Part shown: piece after piece, positions 23,364 to 32,695 of the stretch
Layout: each line of letters opens with the position of its first letter
Numbering within the stretch: the first letter of the stretch is position 1
Assembly (NCBI GenBank): GCA_017521485.1
Contig: JAFXCL010000035.1
Location: 1-48,969 of the forward strand
Source: Oscillospiraceae bacterium
Lineage (GTDB): Bacteria > Bacillota > Clostridia > Oscillospirales > Oscillospiraceae
Direction of reading: 5' to 3'
DNA: 48,969 bases
Position numbers and translations under genes: made by a program
Notes under the pieces: generated by a model
Databases searched by the model: none
Seen by the model: the letters and a program-made list of their open reading frames with translations, nothing else
Told to the model about the DNA's origin: nothing

Positions 23364-24648
23364 TTAAGGTTTCCTTTCTGTAAAGCAGCTTATAAGCAAC
23401 AAAGGCAACGACTAAGCCTACTACTTGTGCGGCAATATAGGTGATTGCCGCACCCACAGCACCTAAAGACGGCAGTAAGAAAATATCACCGACAACCGTT
23501 ACAATCAGACCAAGCAGTGCAGCAAACGCGAACACCTCCGGTTTGTTAATTGCATATAGAGCGCTGTTGAAAGGCACTGTCCAAACATAGAAGATGATGG
23601 CAAACAGCAAAAGCTGAGCCGGGAAGATTGCATCATTATACTTGTTTCCAAATACTAGCTTAACTGCCGGGCCTACCACAACAATGGCAACGCCGATCAA
23701 AGCAGAAATAACAGCAATGAATTTGATAACCGATGCGATTTGTTTGTTTAATTTTTCCCTTGTGTCCATTGAGGCAAACTGGGGGTTGAGCACCTGGGCA
23801 TAGGCAGAGACCACCATTAACACAGGTTTGATGAGCTTGGAGGCAATATCATAATAGGATACCTGCTCCGGTGTTGTAAAGGTGGCAAGGAGAAAAATAT
23901 CGGCTCTGGATTGCAGAAGGGCAAAAACGGACCAGATTACCATCCAGTTGCCAAAGGTGTTGAATTTGCTTTTGACATCCGGAGAAATACTGCTTTTTCG
24001 CACAGCATTTTTGGGGTTGTAGCCGATCAGTTTGGTACAAAGAATAAGATTTACAAGACCGCTGACCGCACCGGCAATAATAGATGCTGCAATCGTCATT
24101 TTGTTTGTCAGGAACATAATCACAATCACTGCGCACCAGACAAAGTTCCAGCTGACCACAGAAATAAAATACTTTTCGTATTCCTGACGCCCCTGAATGA
24201 TGGCTCGCATAGCACCTACAAACAAGGAAAATGCACAGGTCAAAGAAATCAGGTAAACATAAGGATATGACTGTGTGTCTTTCAGCCAGAAGGTTGCAAT
24301 GGGTTTTGCTGCCAAAACCAGCACGATAAATACAAATATTAAATTCCGGAACTTTCGTTTGATCGCATAGGTGATAAGCTGTTCTTCACTGGCAAGATCT
24401 TTCTTTGCACGGTATTCCGCAACAAAGCGGGTAATCGCACCGTTCATACCCATATCTGCCATATCGCTTACGAAGGTGGCGATGCTGTTCAGAATGGAAT
24501 ACAGACCATAGTCTGCTACAGACAGGGACCGGCCTAAAAGTACGGTCACCAAAAAACTCATCAATTGAGAGATCAAATTGCTGCAAAGGGTCAGAAAACT
24601 GTTTTTAGCCGTTGTCTTTGCCTTTAATTTTTCAATTAACTTTTTCAT
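23356..24648 (-). CDS. wzx: Polysaccharide flippase (Wzx/MurJ-like)
   Basis: A 430-residue protein with about 12-14 membrane helices, starting KNSFLTLCSNLISQLMSF and containing GRSLSVADYGLYS, the pattern of the oligosaccharide flippase superfamily. It should move the undecaprenyl-linked repeat unit across the membrane. Together with the polymerase gene and chain-length gene it indicates a Wzx/Wzy-type pathway. Confidence 0.88.
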   Translation of the reverse strand: MKKLIEKLKAKTTAKNSFLTLCSNLISQLMSFLVTVLLGRSLSVADYGLYSILNSIATFVSDMADMGMNGAITRFVAEYRAKKDLASEEQLITYAIKRKFRNLIFVFIVLVLAAKPIATFWLKDTQSYPYVYLISLTCAFSLFVGAMRAIIQGRQEYEKYFISVVSWNFVWCAVIVIMFLTNKMTIAASIIAGAVSGLVNLILCTKLIGYNPKNAVRKSSISPDVKSKFNTFGNWMVIWSVFALLQSRADIFLLATFTTPEQVSYYDIASKLIKPVLMVVSAYAQVLNPQFASMDTREKLNKQIASVIKFIAVISALIGVAIVVVGPAVKLVFGNKYNDAIFPAQLLLFAIIFYVWTVPFNSALYAINKPEVFAFAALLGLIVTVVGDIFLLPSLGAVGAAITYIAAQVVGLVVAFVAYKLLYRKETLND

Positions 24649-24666
24649 ATTACCTTATCCGTTCTG

Positions 24667-25578
24667 TTACGGCAGATCTTTAATTACAATAAAGGGAAAT
24701 CTTTCGGTATCAATTCTTTGCAATGCTCCGTCTAATTGGTATTTCAGGTAGCTCCAATACACCTTGTTCTTAAACAGGGCGCGATAAACAGTCTTTACAA
24801 ACTGATACATAAGATATAACAAATAGCGGGCTTTACTGTTAATGTTGCGCTTGACAAAAGCGACCCGGTTGCGCTCCATCAGATAGGCGTGCAAACCGTT
24901 AATAACATCAATGGATGCAGAACCTTTGTGCCGCACCTGCGCATCTGTCAGGCAGACATTGCGGTATCCAGCCAGTTGTGCGCGGTAGCACCACTCAGTT
25001 TCTTCAAAGAAAAGGAAATAAGCTTCCGGAATGACACCGATCTCTTCCAAAAGGGAAGCGCGCAGTAAAATACAGGCACCGCCAATATAGTCACAGGGAA
25101 CTTCTTGGGGAAGCTCGGAGGGGCGTTTACCGTTGTTGTTTAGTGTGACATTGCCTTTTTGAATATAAATATTACCGCCGGTTGACTGTACGCTTTCCCG
25201 GTCAAATTCCATAACCAGAGGACCGGTAAAGCCGATAGAAGGATCCCGGTCCAGCAAATCAATGCACTTGGTAAAGGCATCCGGTGCAATCACCGTATCA
25301 TTGTTCAGGATACACAGGTACTCTGCGCCCTGTTCAACCGCATAACGGATTCCGATATTATTACCGCCGGCATAGCCGATATTCTTGTCAGAATGGAGCA
25401 ATATGACATCGGAGGAGAGCTCTTGTTTGAGGATATCAAAGCTGCCGTCAGTAGATGCATTATCTACTACAACAATATTCGTATCTGAATAGTTGCTGTG
25501 CTGAACACTCTGCACACAGTCCAGTGTGTCCTGCCAGCCGTTATAATTGAGTATGATAACGAAAAGCTTATGGTGCAT
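24667..25578 (-). CDS. GT2-family glycosyltransferase (rhamnosyltransferase-like)
   Basis: A 303-residue GT-A enzyme: VIILNYNGWQDTLDCVQS, VVDNASTDGSFDIL, and YLCILNNDTV with the metal-binding Asp. This pattern is typical of rhamnosyltransferases of the WbbL type, which fits the rml genes of the locus, but donor choice is inferred. The start at 25578 is chosen for its AAGGAG site; a longer frame to 25635 exists. It overlaps the polymerase gene. Confidence 0.85.
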   Translation of the reverse strand: MHHKLFVIILNYNGWQDTLDCVQSVQHSNYSDTNIVVVDNASTDGSFDILKQELSSDVILLHSDKNIGYAGGNNIGIRYAVEQGAEYLCILNNDTVIAPDAFTKCIDLLDRDPSIGFTGPLVMEFDRESVQSTGGNIYIQKGNVTLNNNGKRPSELPQEVPCDYIGGACILLRASLLEEIGVIPEAYFLFFEETEWCYRAQLAGYRNVCLTDAQVRHKGSASIDVINGLHAYLMERNRVAFVKRNINSKARYLLYLMYQFVKTVYRALFKNKVYWSYLKYQLDGALQRIDTERFPFIVIKDLP

Positions 25579-26818
25579 GATTTGTATCTCCTTGGGAGCA
25601 AATGATAGGATTCGATGCACATTCAATACCGGCAAAGGCAGTCCAAAAATAGAAGGACACCATAATTTCCTCGGTACTTTGCAATATAATGTCGTTAATT
25701 AAGATGGCGATCACCAATGAAAACCAAAAGACAAGCTGCCGCTTGGAATAATCCGTTTGTTTTCCATAAGCGCGAATGCCTTTTAACAGGATGCAGCCGA
25801 TAAAATAATAGAAACAGACCGCACCGATAATACCCAGTTCCACAAAGCGTTTCAAAACGCCGCTTTCGGTAACGCCGATGGAGCCATTGCCCCAGGAACC
25901 GGTTTTAGATGGGCCAATGCCAAACCAGATGTTGGTTTTGAACCATCCAAAGGCCTGTCTCCACAAAAGGAGGCGGCCTACATTGCCGGCATCACCGGTC
26001 CAGTTAAATATGCTTCTGATTCTGCGAAGAAAATTATTGATCGTTTCATTTGGCGTTTCAAAAGTGCCAAACATCAAAATAAAGACCGCCATAGCACCTG
26101 CGAACAAAATCGTGCAGGCGATCAGCCGTTTCAGAGAGTGACGCCGGCTGATAAAAGCGTTCATCATAAACTGAAAAACCAGTGCCACACCGCAGGCAAC
26201 CAAAGGACCTCTGGAGGAAGTTGTCAGAATCGAAATGAAACAAAAGACACCGGCTAAAAACCACAGAGGCTTTCGCTCCCGGTAAGAAATGTCCATACAG
26301 CCTAGGGAGAAAAGTCCAAGGATCATACCGTGAGACAGATAAGAGCGGGTAAACACCATAGCCCGGAAACCTGCATAGTTTTCCACAGCATCCGCAATCA
26401 GATAGCTCTTGGTAAGAAACTCCCACCAGGAGAGGACTGCGATCAAAAGTCCGAATAAAGCATAGACCTTTACACATTTCTGGATATCCGCACGGGGCAA
26501 TAGCCACATCATAGCAAACAGAATGAGAATATAGAAAATATACTCATAAAGGGATCTGGCAAATTGGGGGAAAGTGTCCTTTAGGATGCCGTTGGCGATC
26601 ACATAAAAGGAGAAAATCAGAAATGTAATAAACAGATTGATCCTGTGCAGATTCACTGCAGGCTTGCTGTGGACCAGGGAAATTGCACAAAAGGCGAAAA
26701 CAGCCAGTGTAGCAAGCTCGAAGATAAAAGGAACGGTGTCCCAAAGCAGCTTACTTGAGAAATAGACAAAAAGCCAGCTGACAAGCGCGTCTATATAAGA
26801 AAAACGGACGATTTTCAT
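25568..26818 (-). CDS. wzy: O-antigen ligase/polymerase-like membrane protein (Wzy)
   Basis: A 416-residue protein with about 10-12 membrane helices and a large loop in the second half (WRQAFGWFKTNIWFGIGPSK), the RG-x-x-x-x-G-like loop region of the Wzy/WaaL superfamily. It likely polymerises repeat units at the outer face of the membrane. Sequence of such proteins varies strongly, so the call rests on topology and the locus. Confidence 0.78.
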   Translation of the reverse strand: MKIVRFSYIDALVSWLFVYFSSKLLWDTVPFIFELATLAVFAFCAISLVHSKPAVNLHRINLFITFLIFSFYVIANGILKDTFPQFARSLYEYIFYILILFAMMWLLPRADIQKCVKVYALFGLLIAVLSWWEFLTKSYLIADAVENYAGFRAMVFTRSYLSHGMILGLFSLGCMDISYRERKPLWFLAGVFCFISILTTSSRGPLVACGVALVFQFMMNAFISRRHSLKRLIACTILFAGAMAVFILMFGTFETPNETINNFLRRIRSIFNWTGDAGNVGRLLLWRQAFGWFKTNIWFGIGPSKTGSWGNGSIGVTESGVLKRFVELGIIGAVCFYYFIGCILLKGIRAYGKQTDYSKRQLVFWFSLVIAILINDIILQSTEEIMVSFYFWTAFAGIECASNPIICSQGDTNHAP

Positions 26819-26851
26819 TTTGGGACTGTTCCTCCTTTCGTAAGGGGTAAA

Positions 26852-27916
26852 TTAAAGCAGTGTTTCTATGAGACGGACACGGCTTTCCCAGTTGTTCTCT
26901 TTAAGAAAAGCGATACGGTCGGATGCAGCGTATTTAACCTGTTCTGCCTGCATCAGTGCAGACAGCTGCTGCTTGTAGGATGCATAATCTGTGTAGAAAT
27001 AAACAAAGGGATCAAAGCGTTCGATCTCCGGATATTTAACACACAAAATGTTTTTGTTAAAATTGATATACTCATAAAGCTTTACAGGATCAACAGCCTC
27101 AATGATTTCGTTAAGAATAAAAGGCATAATGAGGCACTGAGCATCCTTTGTGACTTCCGGGAGCTTTGCGTGTTCCACAGTGCCAATGTAACGGATGCGC
27201 TGGTGCTGGGGAATTTCCACCTCAGACGGTCCCATCAGAAGATATTCCAGCTGGGGAAAATCCTCAAGGCTTTTTAGCACGTAGTCAAAATTGAACCAGG
27301 TGCTGATGGTGCCAAAATATGCAAGGGTATAACGGTCAGCAGAATGGTCGTTTTCTGCGGGAAGATCAAGCACAGAGCCGTTGTAGCCGTTTCGTACCAG
27401 GGTGATCTTACCGGAATATTCCGAACCGCAGCGATCCAGCAAAACCTCTTTGAGCTTTTCGCTGGACACCAAGACAATATCTGCACGCTGTACCAGTTTG
27501 ATTTCCCGCTGTTCCAGAGACCTGCGGTCTGCTTCGCTTTTGCAAAAAGCCGGATGATTATCCATACAGTCGTAAATGACCTTTCCGGAGAAATTCCGGG
27601 GAATTGCCCCAACCTGATCGGGGAAGGTAAGATACAGATAATCTGCGCAGGAAGCAGTTGCCTGTCTGCGGATGGCAAGCTCCTTAATTTTGCGGTTAAT
27701 GCTCCGAAGCACCGGATAGCGGTCTCCTCTGGGGATCACATAAATAGGCTTGATCTGCAAGCCACCTGCATCCCGATTCTGATGACCGGCTCTGGTATAT
27801 CGGTGTTGATACATTACCGTGATGTCGTGATTTTCAGCCAGATGCTCAGCGATAAAGTGGGGGCGCTGCTTGATCCAGTTCCAATCCACCTGCATCACAT
27901 AAACGATCTTTTTCAT
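26852..27916 (-). CDS. TuaH-like glycosyltransferase
   Basis: A 354-residue GT-B protein. YVMQVDWNWIKQRPHFIAEH near the start and YDCMDNHPAFC later resemble TuaH-type enzymes that act on teichuronic acid-like polymers. LYEYINFNKNILCVKYPE is the C-terminal donor region. ATG 27916 follows AGAGGA; an upstream TTG at 27922 is less likely. The specific sugar is unknown. Confidence 0.8.
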   Translation of the reverse strand: MKKIVYVMQVDWNWIKQRPHFIAEHLAENHDITVMYQHRYTRAGHQNRDAGGLQIKPIYVIPRGDRYPVLRSINRKIKELAIRRQATASCADYLYLTFPDQVGAIPRNFSGKVIYDCMDNHPAFCKSEADRRSLEQREIKLVQRADIVLVSSEKLKEVLLDRCGSEYSGKITLVRNGYNGSVLDLPAENDHSADRYTLAYFGTISTWFNFDYVLKSLEDFPQLEYLLMGPSEVEIPQHQRIRYIGTVEHAKLPEVTKDAQCLIMPFILNEIIEAVDPVKLYEYINFNKNILCVKYPEIERFDPFVYFYTDYASYKQQLSALMQAEQVKYAASDRIAFLKENNWESRVRLIETLL

Positions 27917-27930
27917 TGACAAGTCCTCTT

Positions 27931-29028
27931 TTACAGGTTCTTTTCTAAAATATCTGCAATGCGCTCACTGGCGTGACCGTCACCGTAGGGGTTTGCGGCA
28001 TGTGCCATAGCGTTGTAAGCCTCCGGATCGTTCAGGAGCTTGGTAAATTCCTGATAAATGGTTTCTTCCTGTGTGCCAACCAGCTTCAGTGTGCCTGCTG
28101 CAATACCCTCGGGGCGTTCAGTCGTATCCCGCATAACCAGAACAGGCTTTCCCAGAGAGGGCGCTTCTTCCTGGATTCCGCCGGAGTCGGTGAGGATCAT
28201 ATAGCTGGCGTTGAGGAAGTTGTGGAAATCCAGAACATCCAGAGGCTCGATAATGCGGATACGGTCGTCACCGCCTAGAATTGCATCTGCCGTTTCCCGG
28301 ACAGCGGGATTCATATGAATGGGATAGATCGCCTTCACATCCGGATGCTCGTCCATAACCCGGCGAATTGCCCGGAACATATTCTGCATAGGCTCGCCCA
28401 GGTTTTCCCGACGGTGGGCAGTGATCATGATCAGACGGCTGCCGGCAGCCCATTGCAGCTGCTGGTGGCTATAATCTGCACGGACAGTTGTTTTCAGTGC
28501 ATCGATCGCGGTGTTGCCCGTAACATAAATGCTCTCAGGGGCACGACCCTCTTTTAGCAGGTTTTCCTTGGAAAGATTTGTGGGCGCAAAGTTAAAGCCG
28601 CTGATAATACTCACAGCCTGACGGTTAAACTCCTCAGGATAGGGGGAGTAGATGTTATAGGTTCGCAAACCGGCTTCCACGTGACCTACCGGGATCTGGA
28701 GATAGAAACAGGCAAGGGCAGTGACAAAAGTAGTGCTGGTGTCACCGTGGACCAATACCACATCCGGCTGCACTTCCTCCAAGACGGACTTAATGCTGGT
28801 GAGGATGTTTGTGGTAACGTCAAAAAGGGTTTGCCGGTCCTTCATAATGGAAAGGTCATAGTCCGGTGTTACATCAAAGGCGTCCAAAACCTGATCCAGC
28901 ATTTGACGGTGCTGGCCGGTAACACACACAATGGTTTTGAGTGTTTTGCGGCTTTTTAATTCGTTCACCAGAGGACACATCTTGATCGCTTCCGGTCTGG
29001 TACCGAAGACTAACATCACTTTTTTCAT
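27931..29028 (-). CDS. wecB: UDP-N-acetylglucosamine 2-epimerase (non-hydrolysing)
   Basis: A 365-residue protein with FGTRPEAIKMCPL, HGDTSTTFV, TAHRRENLG and DSGGIQEEAPSLGKPVL, all hallmarks of this family. It converts UDP-GlcNAc to UDP-ManNAc. No UDP-ManNAc dehydrogenase (wecC) is in the window, so ManNAc itself, or a product made elsewhere, may enter the polymer. Confidence 0.95.
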   Translation of the reverse strand: MKKVMLVFGTRPEAIKMCPLVNELKSRKTLKTIVCVTGQHRQMLDQVLDAFDVTPDYDLSIMKDRQTLFDVTTNILTSIKSVLEEVQPDVVLVHGDTSTTFVTALACFYLQIPVGHVEAGLRTYNIYSPYPEEFNRQAVSIISGFNFAPTNLSKENLLKEGRAPESIYVTGNTAIDALKTTVRADYSHQQLQWAAGSRLIMITAHRRENLGEPMQNMFRAIRRVMDEHPDVKAIYPIHMNPAVRETADAILGGDDRIRIIEPLDVLDFHNFLNASYMILTDSGGIQEEAPSLGKPVLVMRDTTERPEGIAAGTLKLVGTQEETIYQEFTKLLNDPEAYNAMAHAANPYGDGHASERIADILEKNL

Positions 29029-29042
29029 TTCAACAAATCTCC

Positions 29043-29939
29043 TTATAACAGGTTAAGAAGCAAGCGCATCCTGTAAGACCGCAAAACCCGGAAAGGAATC
29101 CGGTCGGTATGTTTTTGGAAAAGCAGTTTCAGCTTTGCAGAAAGGCTGGTTCTGTAATTGCTCATCAAAGTAAGATATGCAGCATCTTCTTCAGAGAGGT
29201 TACCTGCCTTGCTGAGCATTTCTCGGGCAACCGTAGACATGGAGTTTTTGCCGCTGTTTTTCCAGTTCCAATAGGTGCTGCGGATTTTTTTGAAAACAGA
29301 TTTGTTCTCACGGGCAACCACATTGCTGCTGTGTACTCTGTAACCGAAATGGGTGTCAAAATCCCAGAAAATATCGCCGTAGCTCATAGCGTACAGCATA
29401 ACGATGATATCGTGCATAGGCAGACACTGAATATCCCGGGAAACAAGATGCTTGCGCAAGCTATCGGAAAACACCATGGCACAACCCTGTACAATGCCTG
29501 CCACAAACAGTCTGGGTATGGAGATGACCGGTTGGTTTTTTGTATATGCTTCATCAATAACAGTGCCTTCACTATCAATCAACCGACTGTTGCAGGCATA
29601 AAAATGGGTATGGTCGTTCAGCTTGGAGATAGCAACCTCCAGCTTGTCTGCATCCCATACATCATCCTGATCGCAAAAGGCGTAGTAATCGGCTTGGATA
29701 TCATCGTTGGTAAGCAGATCCCAAAAACTTTTTGCAGGGCCCAGATTGGCACCTGTAATCAGTTCAATATGGATTTTATTTTTCCAGCTCTCGATAATAT
29801 CAAAAGTTTTATCCTTGCTTCCGTCGTCCCGGATGTATAAAGTAATAGAATCGGCAACGGTTTGCGTTGCCAGGCTTTCTATTTGTGCATCCAGATAGCG
29901 TTCACCGTTGTAGGTGGACATCATAACAGCAACTTTCAT
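29043..29939 (-). CDS. GT2-family glycosyltransferase (RfaG/WbbJ-type locus enzyme)
   Basis: A 298-residue GT-A enzyme with AVMMSTYNGERYLDAQIESL, RDDGSKDKTFDII and YYAFCDQDDVWDADKLE, the typical alpha-L-rhamnosyl/galactosyl transferase pattern. No membrane helix is seen. ATG 29939 follows GGAGGAAG. The sugar transferred is not clear; rhamnose is plausible. Confidence 0.85.
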   Translation of the reverse strand: MKVAVMMSTYNGERYLDAQIESLATQTVADSITLYIRDDGSKDKTFDIIESWKNKIHIELITGANLGPAKSFWDLLTNDDIQADYYAFCDQDDVWDADKLEVAISKLNDHTHFYACNSRLIDSEGTVIDEAYTKNQPVISIPRLFVAGIVQGCAMVFSDSLRKHLVSRDIQCLPMHDIIVMLYAMSYGDIFWDFDTHFGYRVHSSNVVARENKSVFKKIRSTYWNWKNSGKNSMSTVAREMLSKAGNLSEEDAAYLTLMSNYRTSLSAKLKLLFQKHTDRIPFRVLRSYRMRLLLNLL

Positions 29940-29977
29940 ACTTCCTCCTGCGCAGGAGCAAAACCCGCGTTTCTAAA

Positions 29978-31075
29978 TTAGTGCTTTTTTGATAATAAAT
30001 CCGTATAGAAACCGAGCAGAAAGTCAGCGTTGCCTTCTATACTGTAGCCTGCATCATGCAGGGCTTTACAGGCATCCTGGCTATGCTGATATCTGTTTGG
30101 TTTGGCGGATTGCAGTATTTTATCAGCCCAAATTTCCGGATCATCAATAGGCAGGAACTGAAGATTACCTGTCATATCTACTTCTGTAGAGACTTGGTCA
30201 GATACCAGTGCGTCCAAGCCGGAAGCCTGTGCTTCTACCAGCACAAAGGGCAGCCCTTCGTGAAGGGAAGGCAGAAGGAACAGATCCATTGCCTGTAAAT
30301 AACCGGAGGTGTTGGGAACACGGCCGATAAATATAATATGATCTGACAAATTCAACTGGTCAACACACTGACGGATCTCATCCATAAGCGGACCGTCGCT
30401 GAGCAACAGCAGCTTCCAATCTTTGTCTGTCCGGTCTGCAAAACTTTTTGCAATCTGCATAAGAAATTTATGGTTTTTTGCAGGTATAAATAAACCGATA
30501 TGGCCTAAAACCAGCATATTATCCGTAAGACCAAGCTGTTGACGAATGGCAGCACGCTGTGTCTCATCGGCAGCATAACCGGAAAGATCAATGCCATTAC
30601 GCAATACCTGAAAGGATTTTTTATGGAATAACCATTTTCCTGCTTCCTGACCACATGCAAGTCTGCCGTTTACCAGCAATTCAAATACGGGGCGCAGCAA
30701 ACGGTGGGCTTTTTTGTGATCGCAGCTTGTGTTGTGGCTATGTGCAATTCGAACGGGACATCCAGCCAGCGCTGCAGCCAGAAGCTCAATAGATACAGTG
30801 CAACTGTTTCCGTGGATATGAACCACATCAAAACGCTCCTGGCGCAGAAGCCGGAGCAAAGCAGCCAGATAAGCTTTCAGTCCTGTTTTGCGGTCGGGAA
30901 GCTGATGCAGACGGACACCTTGCTGTGTCAATGTCTGCTGGGTTCCTTCCGGCACACCTTCCGGAGCAAGAACGTGCATGTTTGTTTTTTGCGCCAACGC
31001 TGTGGCGTAGTTTATCACACAAGTAGCAATGCCGTTTCCGGACAAAGGAACGGTACAAATCATCAATACTTTCAT
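29978..31075 (-). CDS. GT4-family glycosyltransferase
   Basis: A 365-residue GT-B enzyme with SGNGIATCVINYATAL (acceptor-side Gly loop), FDVVHIHGNSC and LPSLHEGLPFVLVEAQASGL, the EX7E donor motif region. It resembles EpsF-type enzymes of exopolysaccharide loci. Specificity is unknown. Confidence 0.88.
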   Translation of the reverse strand: MKVLMICTVPLSGNGIATCVINYATALAQKTNMHVLAPEGVPEGTQQTLTQQGVRLHQLPDRKTGLKAYLAALLRLLRQERFDVVHIHGNSCTVSIELLAAALAGCPVRIAHSHNTSCDHKKAHRLLRPVFELLVNGRLACGQEAGKWLFHKKSFQVLRNGIDLSGYAADETQRAAIRQQLGLTDNMLVLGHIGLFIPAKNHKFLMQIAKSFADRTDKDWKLLLLSDGPLMDEIRQCVDQLNLSDHIIFIGRVPNTSGYLQAMDLFLLPSLHEGLPFVLVEAQASGLDALVSDQVSTEVDMTGNLQFLPIDDPEIWADKILQSAKPNRYQHSQDACKALHDAGYSIEGNADFLLGFYTDLLSKKH

Positions 31076-31109
31076 TCGCTATTTCTCCATAATGATCGGC
31101 AGTGGGAAG

Positions 31110-31589
31110 TTATACAGAATCGAGATAATCCTTTATAGTGGAAATCATTTTGTCCCGGCGGGAATGATACGGGGAGAAATTATGCTGCATTGCCTTTCCA
31201 ATCAGTTCTGCAAGGTCGTCTCCGTCGTTACATAGCAACACCAGATTCTTTTCTGCAAAGGCAGTGGCAATCTCTAATTGATGGTCATCTACATGCTCTG
31301 CATATTTTGCCAGACGGGGGAAAACAATAGTAGGCTTATTATTCTGGATGCCGGTGATGATCGTTCCAACGCCGCTGTGTGTCAGAAGCAGATCACATTG
31401 TGAAATTCTTTCACTGAATTCATCACTGCTGAGAAAATCTGTGTAATCATATTTTTGGGGACGATAGGCGCTGTGGCCGATCTGTGCAAAAACCGGCTGC
31501 GTAATTTCACCGGATACGATCAATTCATCCACCTTGCGAAGCAAACGGTCTAGAGGGAATTTTTGCGTACCAACTGCTATGAATATCAT
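31110..31589 (-). CDS. pssE: PssE-like catalytic subunit of a two-part glycosyltransferase
   Basis: A 159-residue protein matching the C-terminal half of GT28-type enzymes (Alg13/PssE/EpsF-like): AVGTQKFPLDRLLRKVDEL at the start and LLLTHSGVGTIITGIQNNKP at the donor site. It works with the membrane-linked partner encoded just upstream (31605-32066). The pair usually adds the second sugar of the repeat unit, often glucuronate or galactose. Confidence 0.86.
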   Translation of the reverse strand: MIFIAVGTQKFPLDRLLRKVDELIVSGEITQPVFAQIGHSAYRPQKYDYTDFLSSDEFSERISQCDLLLTHSGVGTIITGIQNNKPTIVFPRLAKYAEHVDDHQLEIATAFAEKNLVLLCNDGDDLAELIGKAMQHNFSPYHSRRDKMISTIKDYLDSV

Positions 31590-31604
31590 AAAAAGCCCTC
31601 CAGA

Positions 31605-32066
31605 TCAGAATATTCCGCCTACATATTTCGCATTGGGATAGCAATCAAGCATAGACTCCCATTGCACCAGAAACAGATCAGCAAAGGGGTATACCAGCCG
31701 TCCGGTAAGGGAACGGTTATTAACCCGCGCAAAGGATTCCACATAGACCACTTTTTTGCCGCACAGTTTTGCAATCAAACAAAAAGGATAAGCAACCAGA
31801 GCTCCGGTTGTGATTACCACATCGGGCCGTTCCTTGCTGATGATTTTACAGGCAAAAGCAAACAGACGCACAAAGTGGAACAAAAAAGTCTTTTCCTTGC
31901 GATTGATCTGTCGGAATGTATAAATCTGGTTCAAGTTTCTGTCAGAAACCTGTCCGCCTTCTTCGGTAACGAAAAAACTGTCATGTTCTTTGGCAATGGG
32001 GTAAAGGCACATTAACTCTTCCCAATGGCCTCCGGAAGAAGAAACGAAGCAAATTTTCTTTCCCAT
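31605..32066 (-). CDS. pssD: PssD-like membrane-anchoring subunit of the glycosyltransferase
   Basis: A 153-residue Alg14/PssD-type protein, with KKICFVSSSGGHWEELMCLY, VVITTGALVAYPFCLIAKL and a C-terminal NAKYVGGIF. It anchors the PssE subunit at the membrane and binds the acceptor lipid. ATG 32066 is used; a GTG at 32078 would add four residues but lacks a better ribosome site. Fifteen bases separate it from pssE. Confidence 0.85.
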   Translation of the reverse strand: MGKKICFVSSSGGHWEELMCLYPIAKEHDSFFVTEEGGQVSDRNLNQIYTFRQINRKEKTFLFHFVRLFAFACKIISKERPDVVITTGALVAYPFCLIAKLCGKKVVYVESFARVNNRSLTGRLVYPFADLFLVQWESMLDCYPNAKYVGGIF

Positions 32067-32084
32067 CAGTATGCTCACTTTCGG

Positions 32085-32693
32085 TTAAAAACGAAATGTC
32101 TCACCAAGACCCAGCCATTTCTGGTCTTTCTCGGAAAGATTCAGGGGCGTTCCGTCGGACAGGGCGTAGCCTTCGGCAGAGGCAGAGCCGGCGTAATTGC
32201 CCACCAGCTCCGGCCATTGGATACCGATCGCCGGGTCGTTCCAGGCTAAACCGCCCTCGTCGTTTGCGTGGTAAAAATCGTCACACTTATAGCAGAATTC
32301 TGCAGTGTCTGTGAGCACCAGAAAACCGTGGGCAAAGCCCTTGGGAATCAAAAACTGCTTTTTGTTTTCCTCGGTCAGCAGAACGCCGTACCACTTTCCG
32401 TAGGTGGCAGAGCCAGAACGCAGGTCTACAGCCACATCAAAGACACTGCCCTTGATTGCACGGACCAGCTTAGTCTGAGGATACTGCTTCTGGAAGTGCA
32501 GACCCCGTAAAACGCCCTTGGTGGACATGGACTGGTTATCCTGCACAAAGGGAATGTTCAAACCGGCTTCTTCCATATCCCGCTGGGAATAGGTCTCCAT
32601 AAAGTAACCCCGGTTATCGCCGTGGACAGCGGGGGTGATGACACACAGGCCCTCAATACCGCCTACATTTTTTTCTACTGTAATCTGACCCAT
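32085..32693 (-). CDS. rmlC: dTDP-4-dehydrorhamnose 3,5-epimerase
   Basis: A 202-residue cupin with PFVQDNQSMSTKGVLRGLHF (catalytic His region), KLVRAIKGSVFDVAVDLR and PKGFAHGFLVL. It is the third step of dTDP-L-rhamnose synthesis. It follows rmlD by two bases in the polysaccharide operon. Confidence 0.96.
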   Translation of the reverse strand: MGQITVEKNVGGIEGLCVITPAVHGDNRGYFMETYSQRDMEEAGLNIPFVQDNQSMSTKGVLRGLHFQKQYPQTKLVRAIKGSVFDVAVDLRSGSATYGKWYGVLLTEENKKQFLIPKGFAHGFLVLTDTAEFCYKCDDFYHANDEGGLAWNDPAIGIQWPELVGNYAGSASAEGYALSDGTPLNLSEKDQKWLGLGETFRF

Positions 32694-32695
32694 AA